Positions 46,394 to 54,396 of a DNA stretch of 64,000 bases are shown in pieces. The notes under the pieces were generated by a model that was given only the letters and a program-made list of their open reading frames with translations, was not told the DNA's origin and made no database searches. Position 1 is the stretch's first letter, and every line of letters begins with the position of its first letter. The translations under genes and the position numbers were made by a program. The DNA is taken from the NCBI GenBank assembly GCA_003598975.1, contig QZIJ01000036.1, forward strand, positions 1-64,000. Reading direction: 5' to 3'. The stretch comes from Anaerolineaceae bacterium. Its GTDB lineage: Bacteria; Chloroflexota; Anaerolineae; Anaerolineales; Villigracilaceae.

Positions 46394-47149
46394 CTACAGC
46401 GGTATGTTAAAAATCATTTTAATTGTCCAATTATTGGAATCTTTCATCCAGCCACGACCAATACCGATATTAATGTCGTGCCCGAAAATTTCGGTATCTG
46501 ATGTCAGATAAGTTTCTTGGCTCAGGCTTTTCATCTGGTTAGTTGCGCCAAAATCGGAATAATGCTCAATGTTAAGCCAGGTTTTGTCTGTTGCCCTGCG
46601 GCCAACTTTGAATGCGGGAGAAAAGCCAGGCGTATGAGAGTTGCCGGATAATGCGAAACCTAAAATTGGGTTTGCCGTGAGATTCCAATCATCAGATTTG
46701 TATCCAAGAATAGGGCGAACTTCAAAGTTCCAGCGTTGTTCGCTAATACGTCTTGTACTGGGGCCTAGTTCACCATTGATGCCCCAATAAAATCCATGTT
46801 CCCGGTTGTCGCCGATATATTTCAGGCGCACCCTTGGCAATTCAGCATACCAATTATTGTTAGCATCCCGGATGGCAGGAAGATAAAGCCCGCCTTCCAG
46901 ATTATTACTGAACCCATAGGCAAATTCTGGCGTCACCCTAAAATTATGGTGTGCCGGAATCTCTCCGTCGTAGGCAGGAGTTTTGACCCCGGAAGGAACA
47001 TAATTCATGTGAATATCGACGTTAAGCTCGCCCTTTTTGTTGATGGCCTCATCGTAAACTTGAATTTCATCGGCGGACGCAGCCATTACTTCCGTGCTTG
47101 CAACCATTGCCAGTACAAATAAACATAATTTAATCTTTTTATTCCGCAT
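46394..47149 (-). CDS. Outer-membrane beta-barrel protein of the metal island
   Basis: The 251-residue protein has a signal peptide (LCLFVLAMVASTEVMA) and then alternating strand-like sequence with aromatic residues (NVDIHMNYVPSG; FRVTPEFAYGFSNNLEGGLY) ending in KMIFNIPL, a typical outer-membrane barrel end. It resembles the MetA-pathway/transporter-like barrels often found near czc and mercury genes. The function is unknown. The sequence is more AT-rich than cadA and czc, suggesting separate origin. Confidence 0.7.
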   Translation of the reverse strand: MRNKKIKLCLFVLAMVASTEVMAASADEIQVYDEAINKKGELNVDIHMNYVPSGVKTPAYDGEIPAHHNFRVTPEFAYGFSNNLEGGLYLPAIRDANNNWYAELPRVRLKYIGDNREHGFYWGINGELGPSTRRISEQRWNFEVRPILGYKSDDWNLTANPILGFALSGNSHTPGFSPAFKVGRRATDKTWLNIEHYSDFGATNQMKSLSQETYLTSDTEIFGHDINIGIGRGWMKDSNNWTIKMIFNIPL

Positions 47150-47172
47150 AACAATCTCCCTAAAATGTAAAG

Positions 47173-47598
47173 CTACTCAAAACGTACCGGGAACGCAGTT
47201 CCGGCCTGATCTGTGCAAACGCCTGACGGTTTTGCGCCAGATTTCCAGATCAAGCGGCACGAGACTTCCTGCCCATCTGCTGATTTGGCAATCGTCTCGA
47301 CGGAATGAGTTACATGATCTGTGTCGAGTCCGGAGAAAATCCGGTCCCAATGCTTCGGATTGACGCCGTAATAGCGTTTGCGCAGTTCCGCCAAATTTCT
47401 CTGTCTCTCGACAGTAAACCCATGAGACTCATAACGGCGGTTCGGCGCCTCCAGCACGAGGCGGTTGTCCTTCCCACGGTCATGAACCAGTTCGCCGCCA
47501 ACAAACGGGGCTTCTCCTTCCTTGACCATTTGGTGAACATGGGCGGCGCAGCCGGTCAGCAGCAAAATGACCAGTATGCCAAAGTAAAATGTTTTCAT
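47173..47598 (-). CDS. Putative lipoprotein of the metal island
   Basis: I start at ATG 47598, which has AAGGAAAT upstream; the longer open frame starts in unlikely sequence. The 141-residue product has a lipobox (ILVILLLTGCAAHV) and a small mature domain with conserved-looking GGELVHDRGKDNRLVLEAPN and one CRLIWKSG segment. The family is unknown to me. It lies between czcC and the barrel gene and is probably exported to the outer membrane. Confidence 0.6.
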   Translation of the reverse strand: MKTFYFGILVILLLTGCAAHVHQMVKEGEAPFVGGELVHDRGKDNRLVLEAPNRRYESHGFTVERQRNLAELRKRYYGVNPKHWDRIFSGLDTDHVTHSVETIAKSADGQEVSCRLIWKSGAKPSGVCTDQAGTAFPVRFE

Positions 47599-47699
47599 TT
47601 CATTTCCTTTCATTATTGGAGGCCAGTAGTGCGGCAGCGTAAATTTTGAACAGTATCGAGCGCACGCCGGACGGCGTCGAACCGTAAGCATCAGTTTTA

Positions 47700-48995
47700 T
47701 CAGTAATGATTGGCATGGTGTTCGTCCTCATCATTTCCTAACGGCCATAGTTGATGGGCATCCAGCAGCAAACGGTAGCGCGCCTCGTTGGCATCGAGTT
47801 GCGCGAGGGTTTCCGCCAACGAAGATTCAAGAGCGAAACGGTGTGCGGTGAGGCTGTCCGGCAGGCTGCTTTCGCCCAGGCTGTAAGCCTTGGCTACCAG
47901 TTCGGCATTGCTGCGGATGGCTAGTGCGGCCTCTTGCGCTAGTTGCCATGTGCTGTGGTTATTTACTGCCTGTGTATATGCTGCGTAGCTGTCGCCTTCC
48001 AGTCGGAGTTTGACAAAGGCTTCCTGATCGGCAGCGATAACGGCTTGCTGAATGGCGCCTTCCGCCGTCGCGCTGCGTTGTCCGAAAGAGAGCGGCATGC
48101 TGACATACACGCCGGTCACTTTTTCGCTGCCGCCCGATTCATTCGAATAACGCACCCCGACGGTAGGATCGGGCAACTGGTCGGCACGACTGCGCTGCGC
48201 CAGAAGTTGTTGTACGCGGCTCTGTTCCTGCACCATGCCGAGTTCGTGGTTGTGTTCGAGTATGCGCGACTTCCAGAATGCGAAATCATGCTCGACGGCT
48301 TGCGGTGTGGTGGGCGGTAGTTTGTCCGGCAACTGGATGGCGGGAAATTGCCGTCTCAAATCATTGTTCGCAAGTTGTGCGCGCAATTGGGCTTGATGCC
48401 ATGACACGCCAGCTTGTGCGGCGGCGGCTTGCGCCTGGTTCAACTCCAGCTTGGGCGCATCGCCAGCCTTGACGCGCTTCTCGGCCATTTGCGCTTGCTG
48501 CTTGAGAATATCCACCTGCTGTTGCCACAGATAGGTCTGCGCCTGCTCGCGCTGCCATGCGAACCACAGTTGCAGCAGGGTGCGCGCGGCTTCATGGCGC
48601 GCGTTGCCGAGTGCGTACTCGGCGCGCGCGACACTGGCTGCACCGATGTCTTCATCAATGCCTACCTTGTTGTACAGGCGCAACGGACGTTCCAGCGCGA
48701 CATCCCATTCCTTCAGGTTTTCTCCGGTGCTGGCGATATTGCGTTGCCCCGTGCCAGCGCGCAGGTTGAACTCGTAGCTGCCGCTGTTCCATTTGCGCTG
48801 ATTGGCGAGTTCCATTTTCAGCTCGCTGGCAGCATTCAGCGCAGGCAAGTAGCTGTTCAGCGCGCTTTCCATTTGCGCTGGTGACGGCAAGTCGGGGGGG
48901 CTGATTTCTGCGGCAAAGACAAGATTGCCGAACAAGGCCAGAACTAACAGGCTGCATCCTGCTTTCAATTTGTTGCTTGATTCGCTCCGTTTCAT
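47700..48995 (-). CDS. czcC: RND efflux outer-membrane factor CzcC
   Basis: The 431-residue protein has a signal peptide (LLVLALFGNLVFAAE) and two TolC-like halves rich in coiled-coil helices (ALNAASELKMELANQRKWNS; ARHEAARTLLQLWFAWQREQ; KRVKAGDAPKLELNQAQAAA). It forms the outer-membrane channel of the CzcCBA metal exporter. The C-terminus ends in a His-rich stretch DEDEHHANHY that could bind metal. Its start overlaps the DUF3240 gene stop. Confidence 0.88.
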   Translation of the reverse strand: MKRSESSNKLKAGCSLLVLALFGNLVFAAEISPPDLPSPAQMESALNSYLPALNAASELKMELANQRKWNSGSYEFNLRAGTGQRNIASTGENLKEWDVALERPLRLYNKVGIDEDIGAASVARAEYALGNARHEAARTLLQLWFAWQREQAQTYLWQQQVDILKQQAQMAEKRVKAGDAPKLELNQAQAAAAQAGVSWHQAQLRAQLANNDLRRQFPAIQLPDKLPPTTPQAVEHDFAFWKSRILEHNHELGMVQEQSRVQQLLAQRSRADQLPDPTVGVRYSNESGGSEKVTGVYVSMPLSFGQRSATAEGAIQQAVIAADQEAFVKLRLEGDSYAAYTQAVNNHSTWQLAQEAALAIRSNAELVAKAYSLGESSLPDSLTAHRFALESSLAETLAQLDANEARYRLLLDAHQLWPLGNDEDEHHANHY

Positions 48996-49315
48996 GCCAG
49001 CCTCCCGAATTCAATCACTGGCGTGATCCAATAACTCATTTCCGGATTGTTTTCTTCGCGCTTGAGGTATGCCACCAGCGCGTGCGCATCGTCCAGATTC
49101 ATTACGCTCTGGAGGGCGACGCGCTGCGAGCGTCCGCGTACCTGCTCGGTCTTGCTCGACAGGGTTTCTTGCCGGCTGCCACCCTCCATCTTGAGCATGG
49201 TGAAACCATGCACCCATTCTGGATGTTCCAGCAGGTGGTCCACCAGCCGTTCTTCCACTGCGTAGTGGCAGACCAGCGTCAAACAGCAATTCATTTCTTT
49301 CATTTGATTTTTCAT
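48992..49315 (-). CDS. DUF3240-family small protein between czcA and czcC
   Basis: The 107-residue product (CCLTLVCHYAVEERLVDHLL and WVHGFTMLKMEGGSRQETLS) has a ferredoxin-like, PII-related look. DUF3240 genes are regularly found beside czcCBA genes and are thought to be accessory metal-binding or regulatory proteins. It overlaps both neighbours, so it is part of the operon. Confidence 0.75.
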   Translation of the reverse strand: MKNQMKEMNCCLTLVCHYAVEERLVDHLLEHPEWVHGFTMLKMEGGSRQETLSSKTEQVRGRSQRVALQSVMNLDDAHALVAYLKREENNPEMSYWITPVIEFGRLA

Positions 49316-52300
49316 TTGATCTCCTTGGCCCGTTCCAGGCCGAAACGGCGATAAAGAATGGGCAGCATGATGAGCGTCAATAACGTCGAGCTGATCAATC
49401 CGCCTATCACAACAATGGCGAGCGGTTTCTGGATTTCGGAACCTGGGCCGGTGGCAAACAACAGCGGCAACAGCCCGAAAGCGGTGATGCTGGCCGTCAT
49501 CAGCACCGGGCGCAGGCGTCGCTTCGCGCCTTCAAACACGACTTGTGCAATGCCGATGCCCTCGGCGTGTAGCTGGTTGAAGTAGGACACCATCACTACG
49601 CCGTTGAGCACCGCAATTCCCAGCAGCGCGATGAAGCCGACCGAGGCGGGAACGGACATATATTCGCCGCTCGCCCACAAAGCCAGTACGCCGCCGATCA
49701 AGGCGAACGGGATGTTGGTCAGCACCAAGACGGCTTGCCGCACCGAACCGAAAGTGGCGAACAGCAACATGAAAATCATGCCGAGCGCGACCGGAATGAC
49801 GATGGTGAGCCGTGCCGCCGCGCGTTGCTGGTTCTCGAATTCTCCGCCCCAGGTCAGGCGATAACCTTCCGGCAGTTTGATTTGCGCGGTGACGGCGGTC
49901 TTGGCTTCCTCGACGAAACCCACCAGATCGCGCTCGTGCACATTGCTTCGCACCACTACCATGCGTTGGCCGTTTTCCCGATCCACTTTGACCGGGCCAT
50001 CAACGCGTTCCAGCTTGGCGACCGCCGACAGCGGCACGCTTTGCCCGTTTGGTAAGGGCAGGGTGAGTGCGGCAAACAGTGCGGGGGATCGCTGGATGTC
50101 GCTTGCGCCACGCATAATCAGCGGAGTGCGTCGCCCATCTTCAATCACGATCCCGAGTTGCTGCCCTTCGATCTGGCTGCGCAGGATGTTGCCGATGTCG
50201 TCCACGTTCAACCCCAAACGACCGGCGGCGAGGCGGTCTATTGCCACGCGGTAATACTGCACACCGCTATTCTCCGTGGTGTACACATCCTGGCTGCCTT
50301 TGATCTCTTTCAGCACCTTGACCATTTGCTCGGCGGTTTCGTTGAGCTTGTTCAAGTCCGTACCGAAAATCTTGATCGCCACATCACCTCGCGCGCCGGT
50401 CAGCATTTCCGAAACGCGCATGGCAATGGGCTGGCTGAAGCTGTAAGAAATACCCGGAAGTTGCTCCAGCACCTCGCGCAGCTCGTTTATTAGTAATTCC
50501 TTGTTTGGCTTACGCCATTCTTTCATCGGCTTCAGCACCAGAAATGAGTCGGTCTGGTTAAGTCCCATCGGATCCAGGCCAATCTCATCGGAACCGGCGC
50601 GCGCCACGATATTTTGGACTTCCGGCACATGTTTCATGATGGCCTGTTGAATTTTCAAGTCGAGCGCCGCCGTTTGAACCAGGCTGACGGAGGGTAATTT
50701 TTCTATGCCGACGATGATGTCTCCCTCGTCCATTTCCGGCATGAAGGTCTTGCCGATCTGGGTGTACACCACGCCGGTGATGACCAGCATGACCAGCGCA
50801 CCGATGATAACCACGCGCTCTTTGTTCAAGGCGCGTTGCAGCAGCGGCGTGTAAATACCCATCGCCTTGCGCACCAACCACGGCTCCTGGTGGCTGACCC
50901 GCTTGAGCAGAAAGGAAGCGAGCATCGGCACTACGGTCAGCGACAGCAGCAGCGATGCGGCCAGCGCAAACACAATGGTCAATGCGACCGGAATGAATAA
51001 TTTGCCTTCCAAACCTTGCAAGGTGAGCAGCGGCAGAAACACGATGATGATGATGGCGACCCCGGCGGCAACGGGTGTGATGACTTCTTTCACCGCGCGG
51101 GAAACGACATGCAGATGCGACAGCTTGTTGATATTTTTGTCTTGCGCAAGATGCGACTCGATGTTTTCCACTACCACCACCGCCGCGTCCACCAACATGC
51201 CGATGGCGATGGCTAGCCCGCCCAGACTCATCAGGTTGGCGGACATGCCAAACTGCTGCATGAGAATGAAAGTGCACAGCATTGCGAGCGGCAAGGTGAT
51301 CGCCACCACAATGGCTCCGCGCAGATTGCCGAGGAACAGCACCAGCAGAATGATGACCAGCACGATGGCTTCGGTGATGGCTGTGGAGACGGTTCCGACC
51401 GCGCGTTCCACCAGGTTGCCGCGATCATAAAACACCTTGGTGGTGATGCCTTGCGGCAGCGTGGGCGTGAGTTCCTGCAATTTTGCTTTCACACTGGCGA
51501 CGATCTTTTGCGCATTTGCGCCGCGCAGACCGACCACTATTCCTTCCACTGCTTCGCCTTGCCCGTCCTTGGTCACGACACCAAGACGAGTCAGGCTGCC
51601 GATGCGCACTTGTGCGACATCGCTAACGCGAATCGGGCTTCCATCACGACTGGCGACGACGATGTTGCGCACATCTTGTAGATTGTTGATGTTGCCTTCG
51701 GTGCGCACCAGCAGCGCTTCATCACCATCGCTGAGACTTCCTGCACCATCGTTATGGTTGTTGGCTTGTATGGCTTGTTGCAGCATGGCAAAAGAAATGC
51801 CGTGCGCGGCGAGGGCGTGGTGATCAGGCACCACTTCAAAAGTGCGCACCAAACCGCCTATGGTATTGACCTCTGCCACGCCGGGCAGTGTGCGCAAGAC
51901 AGGCCGTATCACCCAATCCAGAATCGTGCGACGCTCCTGCAGGGAAAAGTTTTCGCCTTCCACGGTGAACATGAACATATCACCCAGCGGCGTGGTGATT
52001 GGCGCGAGTCCGCCGGTGACATTGCCTGGCAAGTCACGCTGCGCGTTATTCAGCCGTTCCGCGACTTGCTGGCGTGCCCAGTAGATGTCGGTGCCCTCAC
52101 TAAAATTGATGGTGATGTCGGCGATCGCATACTTTGAGGTGGAGCGCAGAATGTCTTGTCGAGGGATGCCGAGCATCTCCAGTTCGATAGGGGCGACGAT
52201 GCGCGCCTCGACTTCCTCCGGCGTCATGCCCGGAGCCTTCATGATGATCTTGACCTGCGTCGGGGAAACATCGGGAAACGCGTCAATCGGCAAGTCGCGG

Positions 52301-52392
52301 TACGACGCGATGCCCACACCGATCAGCAGCAGCGTTAACGCCGCTACCAGCATTCGTTGTGTCAGGGCGAATTCAACCAGTTTGGTCAACAT
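49312..52392 (-). CDS. czcA: Heavy-metal RND efflux pump CzcA
   Basis: The 1026-residue inner-membrane proton antiporter has the twelve-helix RND layout, with IDAFPDVSPTQVKIIMKAPG near residue 36 and SANLMSLGGLAIAIGMLVDAA near 385. The usual CzcA DFGxxVD motif reads AIAIGMLVD here, which is nearer to the CusA-type arrangement, so its metal cannot be taken as zinc/cadmium/cobalt for certain. The neighbouring cadA still favours divalent ions. It overlaps the starts and stops of czcB and the DUF3240 gene. Confidence 0.9.
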   Translation of the reverse strand: MLTKLVEFALTQRMLVAALTLLLIGVGIASYRDLPIDAFPDVSPTQVKIIMKAPGMTPEEVEARIVAPIELEMLGIPRQDILRSTSKYAIADITINFSEGTDIYWARQQVAERLNNAQRDLPGNVTGGLAPITTPLGDMFMFTVEGENFSLQERRTILDWVIRPVLRTLPGVAEVNTIGGLVRTFEVVPDHHALAAHGISFAMLQQAIQANNHNDGAGSLSDGDEALLVRTEGNINNLQDVRNIVVASRDGSPIRVSDVAQVRIGSLTRLGVVTKDGQGEAVEGIVVGLRGANAQKIVASVKAKLQELTPTLPQGITTKVFYDRGNLVERAVGTVSTAITEAIVLVIILLVLFLGNLRGAIVVAITLPLAMLCTFILMQQFGMSANLMSLGGLAIAIGMLVDAAVVVVENIESHLAQDKNINKLSHLHVVSRAVKEVITPVAAGVAIIIIVFLPLLTLQGLEGKLFIPVALTIVFALAASLLLSLTVVPMLASFLLKRVSHQEPWLVRKAMGIYTPLLQRALNKERVVIIGALVMLVITGVVYTQIGKTFMPEMDEGDIIVGIEKLPSVSLVQTAALDLKIQQAIMKHVPEVQNIVARAGSDEIGLDPMGLNQTDSFLVLKPMKEWRKPNKELLINELREVLEQLPGISYSFSQPIAMRVSEMLTGARGDVAIKIFGTDLNKLNETAEQMVKVLKEIKGSQDVYTTENSGVQYYRVAIDRLAAGRLGLNVDDIGNILRSQIEGQQLGIVIEDGRRTPLIMRGASDIQRSPALFAALTLPLPNGQSVPLSAVAKLERVDGPVKVDRENGQRMVVVRSNVHERDLVGFVEEAKTAVTAQIKLPEGYRLTWGGEFENQQRAAARLTIVIPVALGMIFMLLFATFGSVRQAVLVLTNIPFALIGGVLALWASGEYMSVPASVGFIALLGIAVLNGVVMVSYFNQLHAEGIGIAQVVFEGAKRRLRPVLMTASITAFGLLPLLFATGPGSEIQKPLAIVVIGGLISSTLLTLIMLPILYRRFGLERAKEIK

Positions 52393-53507
52393 TATTCACC
52401 CCCGCCGATGCCCATCAGGCTGGATTTGAGCGTGGAGACGCCGCGTACCGCGATTTTCTCATCGCCCTTGAGTTCGCCGCTGATCACGCTGTTTTGTGCG
52501 CCCTCATTCAGCACGTTGATGGTTTGCGCGCGAAAACCTTCGGCGGTTGCCACAAACACCACTGTTCTGCCCGCGATGCGCGAAATCGCGCTGTTGGGAA
52601 TTTCCCACTGCGCACCGCCGTTCGCGCTGATACTGATACTGGCTTCGACAAACTGACCGGGGCGCAGATTTTCTGTGCCTTGCTGGATCATGGCACGCAA
52701 CAAAATAGTCTGATTGGTGCCGGACAGGCTGCGCCCAATCGCGGTGAGCCTGCCGCTTGCCGCATAAGCGGGGACAGTAACCGCCGCGCCAATCTTCAGA
52801 TCGCGGGTGTAGGCCAGCGGAGCCTGAATCTCCAGGGTGAGCGGATCGAGCTTGGCAATCGTGAACATCGGCACGGCAGCGTCGAGACGTTGCCCCGTGC
52901 TGGCAGACTTTTCCAGCACCGCGCCATCAATCGGTGCGGTCAGGGTAAGCAGGCTGCTTACGCTGTTGCTGGATTGCAGTTGTGCAATCGCAGCCTCGGA
53001 CATTCCGGCAAGACGCAACATCTGCTTGCGCTCGGACAATGCCGCCCCAGCTTCGAGCGCCGCCCCCTTGGTGGCGAGGAAGCGGCTCTCTGCGATGATG
53101 CCATCTTTCCATAACGCTTCATCGCGGGCGAGATTCTGCTGAGCGAGCTGGCTTTGCACACCGGCCTGCAACAAACCACGCTGCGCTTCCACCAATGCCG
53201 GGCTTTGCAGCCGCGCTATCGGCTGGCCTTTCCTGACGCTGTCGCCCACGCCAACCAGGGTTTGTTCGACCATGGCCGGAAACGGGGTGCTGATGACAAA
53301 CAATTGGTTGTGAGGAATGACCACCTGCGCGGGCAGTCCGGATACTACACCGGATTGTTTGGCGGGCAGCGCAGCAGTGACGACGCCGAGGGCTTGGACT
53401 TGTTTGGCGTTAAGCGCCAGTTCATCGGATGGGCCTGATGTATCAGATGCTAGGGCATTTTGCGAAAAGCACAAGGCCGGCAGCAAATAGAAAAATATCG
53501 CTTTCAT
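52392..53507 (-). CDS. czcB: RND efflux periplasmic adaptor CzcB
   Basis: I start at ATG 53507, where a signal peptide begins (MKAIFFYLLPALCFSQNALA) and GGAG lies upstream; the open frame is 12 codons longer. The 371-residue adaptor has barrel-sandwich, alpha-hairpin and beta-barrel domains (VVSGLPAQVVIPHNQLFVIS; VGVGDSVRKGQPIARLQSPA; VEASISISANGGAQWEIPNS). It bridges CzcA and CzcC. It is the first structural gene of the efflux operon; a CzcI-like gene lies upstream. Confidence 0.88.
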   Translation of the reverse strand: MKAIFFYLLPALCFSQNALASDTSGPSDELALNAKQVQALGVVTAALPAKQSGVVSGLPAQVVIPHNQLFVISTPFPAMVEQTLVGVGDSVRKGQPIARLQSPALVEAQRGLLQAGVQSQLAQQNLARDEALWKDGIIAESRFLATKGAALEAGAALSERKQMLRLAGMSEAAIAQLQSSNSVSSLLTLTAPIDGAVLEKSASTGQRLDAAVPMFTIAKLDPLTLEIQAPLAYTRDLKIGAAVTVPAYAASGRLTAIGRSLSGTNQTILLRAMIQQGTENLRPGQFVEASISISANGGAQWEIPNSAISRIAGRTVVFVATAEGFRAQTINVLNEGAQNSVISGELKGDEKIAVRGVSTLKSSLMGIGGGE

Positions 53508-53693
53508 ATGGAACTCCAGATGCTGCGCAGGGCAGCACCGCAAATTGAAATCGGACTGAAACTGACAAGAACGGCATGGCGGCCTGCAATGCGATCACAG
53601 CCCTCTTGAGGCAATCAACAAGTTGCTTTTCAGAGGAACCATACTTTGCTCGCGCAAAGCATGGCCGACAGCATTACAAATGCCAGAGGTTTT

Positions 53694-54050
53694 TTAGGAG
53701 ATGCGTCTGGGTGGCCTGAAAAGGCCGTCCGGGGAAGATGGCTGAATAGCCAAGAACTGCTGAACAGAATATTCGTTTGAGAATTCAGGCGTCGCGGAAA
53801 CCGACTGGCCGAGCAATCCCATAAAATGCCCGACGGCGTGACACCAGTGATTGCATATGTGTTGATGTGAAACGGTTTGGGGAGCTTCATGTCCGGTTGA
53901 AGTGTGCTCAGCTTCTACAATCAGGCTGCGCTGCTCATCGAACCACACATCGGCCACAGCATCTTTGTTAAACGTCCAGCCACCCATGTTGATCACCAAG
54001 GTGAACAACATGAATTGAACAATTCGCCGAGCTGCGCGCGTAACTACCAT
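53694..54050 (-). CDS. CzcI/CopL-like small periplasmic protein at the head of the efflux operon
   Basis: The 118-residue product has an N-terminal hydrophobic segment (FMLFTLVINMGGWTFN), a His/Cys-rich middle (TVSHQHICNHWCHAVGHFMG) and ends in PDGLFRPPRRIS. That is the pattern of CzcI, a small exported protein thought to modulate metal-induced expression. The name is by pattern and place only. The 186 bases before czcB are non-coding. Confidence 0.5.
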   Translation of the reverse strand: MVVTRAARRIVQFMLFTLVINMGGWTFNKDAVADVWFDEQRSLIVEAEHTSTGHEAPQTVSHQHICNHWCHAVGHFMGLLGQSVSATPEFSNEYSVQQFLAIQPSSPDGLFRPPRRIS

Positions 54051-54396
54051 GGTTAGTTGATTAACTTTAGTCTTCGAGTAAAACGTGGTGCATTTAACCC
54101 TGCCGTAACTCCAATGTCAATTCCGAGTGCGAGATGAATGCGGATACCCGCACCGCCTGACGCGGTGTCAATTCTAGCTTGTGGTGGCGAAACATGCATA
54201 TTTTCGGTGGTTGGTTTTGAGCATATATTTCATCTTTCCATATAGCATGTGCAGTTCCATACACATGCATATGAGAAGCCCCGGAACAAGTCCGGGGCCA
54301 TGAGTATTACGATTTTTGTGAAACGTGCCTCCAGAAAAAACAGGAACCCGCACCACTTCTGGCATGGGTTCCCGAGCAGATTAAAGAAAATTCCAA
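54051..54396. other. Right-hand boundary of the metal island: non-coding gap with hairpins
   Basis: No gene is convincing. The gap contains a hairpin CCCCGGA/TCCGGGG at 54283-54301 and, at 54325-54378, a leader-like element of the radC RNA type lacking a start codon (see the terminator entry). The island probably inserted here. Confidence 0.55.
54325..54378 (-). terminator. Rho-independent terminator after the methyltransferase-helicase gene, looks like a decayed radC-type leader
   Basis: In the transcript GGAACCC (54366-54372) pairs with GGGUUCC (54343-54349), followed by UGUUUUUU. Immediately after comes CUGGAGGCAC, the ribosome-site sequence of the leader family, but GUUUC follows where the start codon should be. 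It works as a terminator for the gene ending at 54397, and it may be a leader whose gene was lost. Confidence 0.7.

Noticed and set aside
54174-54365. 63-codon frame on the minus strand downstream of the methyltransferase-helicase
   Set aside because: It runs through the terminator and has no start codon after the GGAGG, so it is better read as a decayed leader than as a gene.
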